64,000 nucleotides of DNA, from contig NC_046358.1 in the NCBI RefSeq assembly GCF_004027225.2, positions 7,223,284 through 7,287,283 on the forward strand. The letters are read 5' to 3'. Made by a program: the position numbers and the translations under genes. Origin of the DNA: Strigops habroptila (taxonomy: Eukaryota > Chordata > Aves > Psittaciformes > Psittacidae). The notes beneath the pieces were generated by a model. That model had not been told where the DNA came from, did no database searches, and saw only the letters and a program-made list of their open reading frames with translations. Below, piece after piece: positions 58,301 to 64,000 of the stretch. Position 1 is the first letter of the stretch, and every line of letters begins with the position of its first letter.

Positions 58301-61215
58301 CCAGGAAGTCAGTGGGTTGAGCAAATTGTGTCACAGGGTACAAATCCTACCCCAGCCTATGTCCATTTGTACTACATGGTTATCACAGAGAATAATCATG
58401 GCAACACCTGCTAAGCTTCAATCGTAGGCATTGATTCCATTACTCCAGTAACAGCTCCAGCAGGTGTTCAGGTGAACACAAAGTGGGTCAAACATTTAGC
58501 ACAATTTGTATGGTGCGCCCTCCCACAGCCCAGTCTGGGCAACTCCCAAGCCAAAGGCACATGCCAGTTGCACAAGGATACATAACAAACAGCAACAAGC
58601 TGTGACTGTGGAAAGAATTCCCCTTCCATGGAGCCAGGACCCCAGGACAGTCTCGTTAGTTTGAAAGACTCATTAGTTCACCTTTATCTCCTCCCAGTAC
58701 GGGCCACCACGGGTGAACATGAAGTAGTTGTAGAGGTCATCCTTTTGATGAGAAAAGTAAGGGTCTGTGTAAATGTTTACCATCCAGGGTCTGCCATCAC
58801 CACGCACACGTAAATACAGACAGTTGAAGTTGGACCAGTCGTAATACTTCTTCCTAGCAAAAGATCCCTACAAATCAGTAAGAAACAAAATTATTCCTCC
58901 TTAATAAAGGGAAACTATGAAGAACAGAGCACTGCTGCTTTGAACATTGCCCTCATTATTATGTCAAATAGCATCCACTGTGACATAGTGAAAACTGGGT
59001 TGCTCTTATATCATACTAGCTGCTGATCTCTCTGAATTTCCTTCAGCACTGTATCAGAGCCCACAAATTGCAGTATTACCACTCTGCTGACTCCTGCTTT
59101 AACTATAAACCACAATCATGTAACAAGCAGAGATCAGACCTTCTTCCTAGGGCCAAAATCCCTACCAGGCAAGTACACAAACACTACAGTGATGAATCAG
59201 TAGTGATGTAGTTCATTAAGTTTAATACTCTGTGGTCAGTACTAGATTATTCAGAGGTGATTACAGGCAATAGAAGACGTGGGATAATTTATCCCCTGTG
59301 ATAACTTCTCCTATTGAAGACCGACATAAGCACTGGAAGCGCTTAATGTTTTCCAACGCTTTATGTCATTAACTGTGCATAATAATTGCAAACGTTTCTA
59401 TTTGTTGACTGTCTTTTTTCCCCCAAAGATCTTAAAAGTCCCAGTATTGTGATTTGCACATAAGCAGATCCAAGAGTCTTCAGAGAGTAACACTGAGGTC
59501 ATCTGTGTCAGGTCTATTCTTGGCCAGAATTGCTTAAACCAAGTCAAGATGAGCACCAAAACCTCAGAGGTTTCCCCTTTATTTTACAGAACTACTACAG
59601 TTACCTATCAGCTGTCCTTCTATCAACTCATAGGTAATAGGATGAGTAGATCATCAACAATACAAACAATAATAAACACATTAATAGCAGGCCTGTGGCT
59701 ATTTGATTTTACGGTTTTGCCAGATTTGAGCCTTTTTACTTAAATCAAGAAAAGCCTTTGTATTTATGTTTTCACCCTCTGATTTTAAACTGCATTATGA
59801 AGATGGATTGATACACTCCACTGCTTCAGAATCAGGAGGTGAAAGAGTCAGTCACATTTGCTCAAGTCTGGCAAGATTCAACTTGCTGTTCCATTCCTCT
59901 GACACAGTGTCACCATTTTAACCAGTGTTCATCTGCCCCTCATTTGCCCATTGATTTTGCTCACTCATTCTCTGCACTCCAAGATTCTGGCCCAGAAAAG
60001 ACTCTGTGTACCTGTGCCAAATCGCAAACAACAGAACAGACTGAAAAGCTAAGCACTTTACACACTGAGTCGAAATGTTCCTTTGATCTTAAAGATGATT
60101 TAAAAAAAGGAATAAAACAAGCAGTATCAATAATAAACATCCATTTCTGGTTCTATTTTGTTCAATTCTGAGCTATCAAAGATTGGTCTCTTGCTTTTTC
60201 TGATGAGCAGTAGGAGCCAGACCTTTAAAAAGTACGTTTCAAAGCATTATTCTGTTCCTGTGAGAAAAAAGATGAGCTCTTTCACCTAAACCAAGTTTAA
60301 TGAACATGCCAAGTCAAACCCCAGAAAATTTGTCCTTCTGACACATTCTTCAAAGTTAGAGCGACATCTCTTAATCATACCAATTCTGGATATAAAGTTC
60401 ATTACAGATCCTTCATTTGCAAGGAGGCTGCAAACAGGGCTGTCTGATTGAGTGGTGCCCTACTGTGCATAAGCAAACAATCAAACATTCCTTTCCTAAG
60501 AAAGGAAAACAAAATCCAAGACAAAGTTTCAGTTTCTTCCAGGTCAAAAGATACAGCAGCAATTACATCCCTGGAGAAATATCTAATACCCCTGAAATGG
60601 ATCAATTCCAACTGCAGTAAACAACAGCCCAGTTGTCACCGGCACTGCACAAACATGCTCTGGGATTCAATAACAGAAGATATGCAAACACAAAGCTGTA
60701 CTTACCACTAGTGGTTTAGCTCTCATACTACAATATCCACTGTATTTTGTCTCCCCATCACGAGGTACTTCTGTATTGAGGGTTCCATACAGCATGGCAG
60801 CCTGATTATTCCTACCCAATTTGAGGTAAACTTCACTTTTCCCTCCAATCTCTACATCAGAGGAAATAATCCATTTATTTAAATCTTCTTGGCTTCGAAA
60901 CTCCCACACCACCCTTGTCTGTTCCAACAGGTAATGGCTTAATGACTGGCCTCCAGGTCCAATTAAGTGATCTTTGGTCTCCTCCTTCAGCATGCTCAGC
61001 TGGGTCTTTAAGACTTCAATGCTCTTCTTAAAACTGAGATCCACATTTTGCCAAGTCGATTTTTTCTCAGGCTGTGACCCTGGCCTCCTGTAGCTGCTGT
61101 ATGCTTTTGACACAGGATCGCTGAGGAGAGGTCCAAGGAAGGGCTGCAAAGCTTTGTACCTGCAGCATCTCCCACAGAAGTAGGCGTTGTGCAGCAACGT
61201 GGCAGCCAGAGCCAT
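55220..61215 (-). CDS. NDUFAF1: NDUFAF1 / CIA30, mitochondrial complex I assembly factor (complete, 4 coding exons)
   Basis: NDUFAF1 (CIA30) acts in the mitochondrial matrix and inner membrane as part of the MCIA complex, which builds the membrane arm of respiratory complex I. Coding exons on the minus strand: 61215-60706, 58867-58682, 57531-57457 and 55360-55220, all phase 0. They give 303 aa (human 327). The first ~40 residues ([20 protein letters not shown]...) are Arg/Ala/Ser-rich with few acids, like an import presequence. The CIA30 domain, a galactose-binding-like fold, spans roughly residues 100-290. Conserved blocks are [65 protein letters not shown] and [21 protein letters not shown]. 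Intron 3 starts with GC rather than GT. A 5' UTR acceptor at 61267 implies an upstream noncoding exon sharing the RTF1 CpG island. Confidence 0.96.
55361..57456 (-). other. NDUFAF1: NDUFAF1 intron 3 (GC-AG)
   Basis: About 2.1 kb with one CR1 fragment (56598-56744). Otherwise AT-rich and featureless. Confidence 0.8.
56598..56744 (-). repeat. CR1 LINE 3'-end fragment
   Basis: Minus-oriented: AGAATGGTTCGGGTTGGAAA, TCTAGTTCCAACTCCCTGCC, then CAGCCTGGCCTTGAACACTG. Confidence 0.94.
57457..57531 (-). CDS. NDUFAF1: NDUFAF1 coding exon 3 (GC donor)
   Basis: 75 bp, residues 233-257 ([17 protein letters not shown]...WLDK). Acceptor TTCTGTCAG. The donor is AAG|GCAAGT, a GC-AG intron whose other positions match consensus exactly, as is usual for this class. 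Confidence 0.93.
57532..58681 (-). other. NDUFAF1: NDUFAF1 intron 2
   Basis: About 1.15 kb of unique sequence. Nothing recognised. Confidence 0.75.
58682..58867 (-). CDS. NDUFAF1: NDUFAF1 coding exon 2
   Basis: 186 bp, residues 171-232, core of the CIA30 domain ([29 protein letters not shown]). Acceptor TTTGTAG, donor AAAG|GTGAAC. Confidence 0.96.
58868..60705 (-). other. NDUFAF1: NDUFAF1 intron 1 (between coding exons 1 and 2)
   Basis: About 1.8 kb. No repeat or other feature recognised. Confidence 0.75.
60706..61215 (-). CDS. NDUFAF1: NDUFAF1 coding exon 1
   Basis: 510 bp, residues 1-170: presequence, linker and first half of the CIA30 domain. ATG 61215-61213; donor GTG|GTAAGT. The exon probably begins at 61267 (acceptor CAATTTCAG), with 52 nt of 5' UTR. 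Confidence 0.95.
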
Positions 61216-61925
61216 ACTGGTACACTTGAAGAATTCACGTCCAGTAAGGCAGTTAACAGGTTTGAAACTGAAATTGAAAACAACAAAACTAGTACCCAGA
61301 ACTACCTTAGTTTATCCCCACCTTCAATGAAAAAAAGAGAAAGATTAAAAAAATTCCACATGGGATGCTTGTAAAACTGTCTAGTTTTTAAAAGAGGTAT
61401 TAACTAGGAATCTAAGCCACTGGAAAAAGGAATAACATCAAGTATTACGCTTCTTTAGAGTTCTAGTTTACTTAGTGATTTCGACCCTATGTGTTCCCCT
61501 CTCTCTGTAGTGTGAAATACCCATGCAAACAAGAAAAACTAAGTAAAATACTTCAAATAAAACTGAAATAGAAAAAAAAAAAAGGCATTCCCATTTATCC
61601 CTTTTACTGTAGCTAAGTTTAGGTATTATGAGTAACACAAGCAAAGACAACCTCAAGAAGGTGTTTTCTAAAAGATGCCATCAATGTAACTGTAAAGTAT
61701 TATCCCCTGCAAGGAAATCAGAAATCCACAACAGGTAGAGCCTGCTGCTGTCTGGACCAGAACGACAGTCTCCTCTGACAGTCATGGATGATGAGACTTT
61801 TCAGATAGGAAGTCCTACAGCAGTATATGCAGCCCTATCTGCTCCTTCCTTAAGTTATCCAGCCCCTTGCCCCCTCAATGTATCTGGTTTGGGATTACGG
61901 AGAGGATTGTAGAGACCAAATAAAT

Positions 61926-62250
61926 TCACAGAATGGTTTGGGTTGGAAGGGACCTTAAAGCTCATCCAGCTCCAACCCCCTGCCATGGGCAGGGACACCT
62001 TCCACTAAAGCAGGTTGCTCCAAGCCGCTGGGTCCAACCTGGCCTTGAACACTGCCAGGGATGGGGCAGCCACAGCTTCTCTGGGCACCCTGTGCCAGCG
62101 CCTCAGCACCCTCACAGCAATAGATTTTTCCCTTGTATCTACTCTAAACCTCCCCTCTTTCAGTTTAAAGCCATTCCCCCTTGCCCTGTCACTAACACAT
62201 GCCCTTGTAAGAAGTCCCTCTCTGGATTTCTTGTAGACTGCAATTCAATA
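61926..62250 (-). repeat. CR1 LINE fragment (325 bp)
   Basis: Minus-oriented and well preserved: CACAGAATGGTTTGGGTTGG at the 3' terminus, then CAACCTGGCCTTGAACACTG, then CTTGCCCTGTCACTAACACA. Confidence 0.95.
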
Positions 62251-62798
62251 GGGGTTTTGGTTTTTTTTTTTTAATAAAGCTTTGGAAAAATTCTGAAAAT
62301 CTCCTCTTTGCTTTCTCTGCATCACTGTTGGTAGGAGCAGCTATGCCACACTGCTACTCTCTCATTTATAAAGAAGAGTCTTGATGTTCAATTCTCTGTA
62401 CAGAGGCTATTATCTGTGTCTCAGAAAATTAGACAGACCAGCTGCCTGGGTTTAGGTGTTTTTGATATATTTCTCCACCCACAGAATAAATCCTAAAACA
62501 ATGTCAAATCAATTCATCTTCTCTGAGCTCTTAAGGATGGAGCCAGTCACCCCTCATACATTCTCTATACGCCAACATACCTTCCTCTACTCATGGTAAA
62601 ATTCACTGCTACACTTCTTATACTCTGATTAAGTTATGCACTGTGGACTAAAACTATATCGAAGGAATTCACATTTGCTCTACCACACGCTTAGTCAGAT
62701 AGCCAGCAAGTTCCCAAATATGACACGCCACGCGCAGAGCTTCCATGTCCTCTGAGGCTGAGGTAAGTTGCTGGCAAACGTGCCTCAAACCAAAGCAC

Positions 62799-62937
62799 AA
62801 CCATCCCTGGCAGTGTTCAAGGCCAGGCTGGACAGGTCCTTGGGTGACATGGTCTAGTGCGAGATGTCCCTGCCCATGGCAGGGGGTTGGAACTGGATGA
62901 TCTTAAGGTCCTTTCCAACCCAAACCATTCCATGAAA
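62799..62937 (+). repeat. CR1 LINE fragment
   Basis: Plus-oriented: GGCAGTGTTCAAGGCCAGGC, then GATGTCCCTGCCCATGGCAG, ending CAAACCATTCCATGA. Confidence 0.95.
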
Positions 62938-63059
62938 GATGCAGAGAAGCAGTGACTCAACCTTGCTCTCTCCCTCCTCCCCTCGCCCCAGGTACCATGA
63001 AAAGGGGAAATTTTCATACGCTTTTGGGCGCTTTTCGTCCCTACGCAAGGTTTTAGCAG

Positions 63060-64000
63060 CACCAACCCACCACCCAGCAGTTCCAAAGCTCAGCTTCCAG
63101 CAACGACCTCCCTTACCCCCCACGGCACCCCCAACAGCAGCCTGAGCACGGGGCCCAGATCCGGCCCGCCTTCCCCACGCCCGAAGGGCAGAGGCAAAGC
63201 CAACACACGGCAATAAGCGACAGCGGCCTCACCATAAGCGCAGCCGCCTCAAACCCCTCTCCTTCCTTCACCGACTCCTCGACGCTGAGGTAACAGCGAG
63301 TCCCGCCGCTTCCGGGCCCGGCGGGGCAACACGTACCACACCGCTCAAGTTCCGCCGGCGGCTGTAGCCACCGAGCTCCCCCCTCATCGACGGCGGAGGG
63401 GGGGGTGTTCCTTCGGAGAGGTCGCTGCTCGGTGTGGGCTATTAAAGCATTCGTGGTGCTGCGAGAGCACCCTGAGGGGAGCGGGGCGCGGGGGGGAATG
63501 GGCCGATACTGCCGCATCCTCCGCGCCCCGCTCCCCTCACAGGGCGGCAGTCCCGCCCTCCTTCCCGCCCTTCTTCCCGCCCCGGCGCCGTGCGCATGCG
63601 CGGTGCCCTTTGTGTCCCGGGCGGGCGGGCGGCGCGGGGCAGGCCGGGCCGCTGTGAGCGCCGCCGCGCCGCCGCTGCCGCCGAGGGCGGGGAGGGTGGG
63701 AGGTAGAGAGGCGGAACAACCGGCTCCGCCATGGTGAAGAAGCGGAAAGGCCGCGTCCTTATCGACTCCGATACTGAGGATAGCGGTAGCGAGGAGAACC
63801 TAGATCAGGTGCGCGGGGCAGGCCCGGCCCGAACGCGGGGCCTGAGATCTCCGGGCCCAAGCAGGGCTTGGTGCCGCCATCCCTCCCTCGCTCCCGCCCA
63901 GGGGTCGAGAGCAGCCGTCCTTCTCCTCAGCCCCATGAGGGACCCCGCGGGAGAGAGGCCCGTTCCCCTCTGCCGGATCCCTGGCGGGTTTCGGGGGGAG
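63060..64000. promoter_or_regulatory. CpG island: bidirectional NDUFAF1/RTF1 promoter
   Basis: Very GC-rich, extending to the right edge. A palindromic NRF-1 core TGCGCATGCGCG lies at 63591-63602, between the inferred NDUFAF1 noncoding exon and the RTF1 start. NRF-1 is a master activator of nuclear genes for respiration, so the site fits NDUFAF1. No TATA box. Confidence 0.75.
63731..63808 (+). CDS. RTF1: RTF1, first coding exon (rest beyond window)
   Basis: RTF1 is a PAF1-complex subunit that promotes RNA polymerase II elongation and H2B ubiquitination in the nucleus. Only 26 codons are in the window: [14 protein letters not shown] then [12 protein letters not shown]. This is the typical N-terminus of vertebrate RTF1, with a basic KKRK nuclear-signal stretch and then an acidic Ser-rich run. 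The start lies in a strong context (CCGCCATGG), and the donor is CAG|GTGCGC. The human reference protein has an extra upstream Ala/Gly-rich leader from an earlier ATG; here the conserved start is chosen. It diverges from NDUFAF1, as in human. Confidence 0.92.

Larger units (their letters stand above)
61268..63232 (-). other. NDUFAF1: Probable NDUFAF1 5' UTR intron
   Basis: Bounded by a donor TTATG|GTGAGG at 63233/63232 and the acceptor at 61268. Contains two CR1 fragments in opposite orientation (61926-62250 and 62799-62937). The first noncoding exon is inferred to end at 63233; its start is unresolved. Confidence 0.5.

Noticed and set aside
59839-60171. 110-codon plus-strand ORF inside NDUFAF1 intron 1
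   Set aside because: Low-complexity Ser/Cys/Gln-rich peptide, antisense to an intron, no motif. Treated as chance.
1-64000. tRNA, rRNA, snoRNA or miRNA hairpin genes
   Set aside because: No cloverleaf A/B boxes, rRNA blocks or convincing pre-miRNA-length hairpins were noticed by eye. A covariance-model scan would be the decisive test.

Overview
The window is vertebrate genomic DNA and almost certainly from a bird. It has widely spaced small exons with GT-AG introns, AT-rich introns, four CpG islands, and at least fourteen CR1 LINE fragments (the dominant bird/reptile LINE) with the (ATTCTRTG)n-type 3' end. No Alu, L1 or B elements were seen. I cannot name the species. Gene order and orientation match the human 15q15.1 block EXD1(-) CHP1(+) OIP5-AS1/Cyrano(+) OIP5(-) NUSAP1(+) NDUFAF1(-) RTF1(+). 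All assignments rest on my reading of exons against remembered family sequences and on this synteny; no search was run.

Layout. 1-1933: first three coding exons of EXD1 on the minus strand, the rest lying off the left edge. 1640-2850: a CpG island shared head to head by EXD1 and CHP1. 2382-18105: complete CHP1, 7 coding exons and 195 aa, followed by a long 3' UTR. 21560-22760: a second CpG island with a five-CCAAT-box array, the promoter of the long noncoding RNA Cyrano (OIP5-AS1), which then runs rightward. Its diagnostic near-perfect miR-7 site is at 32189-32213. 39807-43353: complete OIP5/Mis18-beta on the minus strand, 5 exons and 223 aa. 42780-44300: a CpG island shared head to head with NUSAP1, rich in CCAAT boxes and with CHR-like elements. 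43763-53044: complete NUSAP1, 12 exons and 491 aa. 55220-61215: complete coding region of NDUFAF1 on the minus strand, 4 exons and 303 aa, with one GC-AG intron. 63060-64000: a CpG island with a perfect palindromic NRF-1-type core between NDUFAF1 and RTF1. 63731-63808: the first coding exon of RTF1, whose remainder is off the right edge.

How the genes relate. Three divergent pairs (EXD1/CHP1, OIP5/NUSAP1, NDUFAF1/RTF1) each share one CpG island. OIP5 (centromere licensing) and NUSAP1 (spindle microtubules) are both mitotic genes, and their shared promoter looks like a G2/M promoter. Cyrano and OIP5 converge tail to tail, as do NUSAP1 and NDUFAF1. The observations most worth a second look are the Cyrano miR-7 site, a 45-codon ORF inside the probable Cyrano last exon, a hAT-type MITE with target-site duplication in the same exon, the GC-AG intron in NDUFAF1, and an unexplained CpG-dense patch in Cyrano intron 1.
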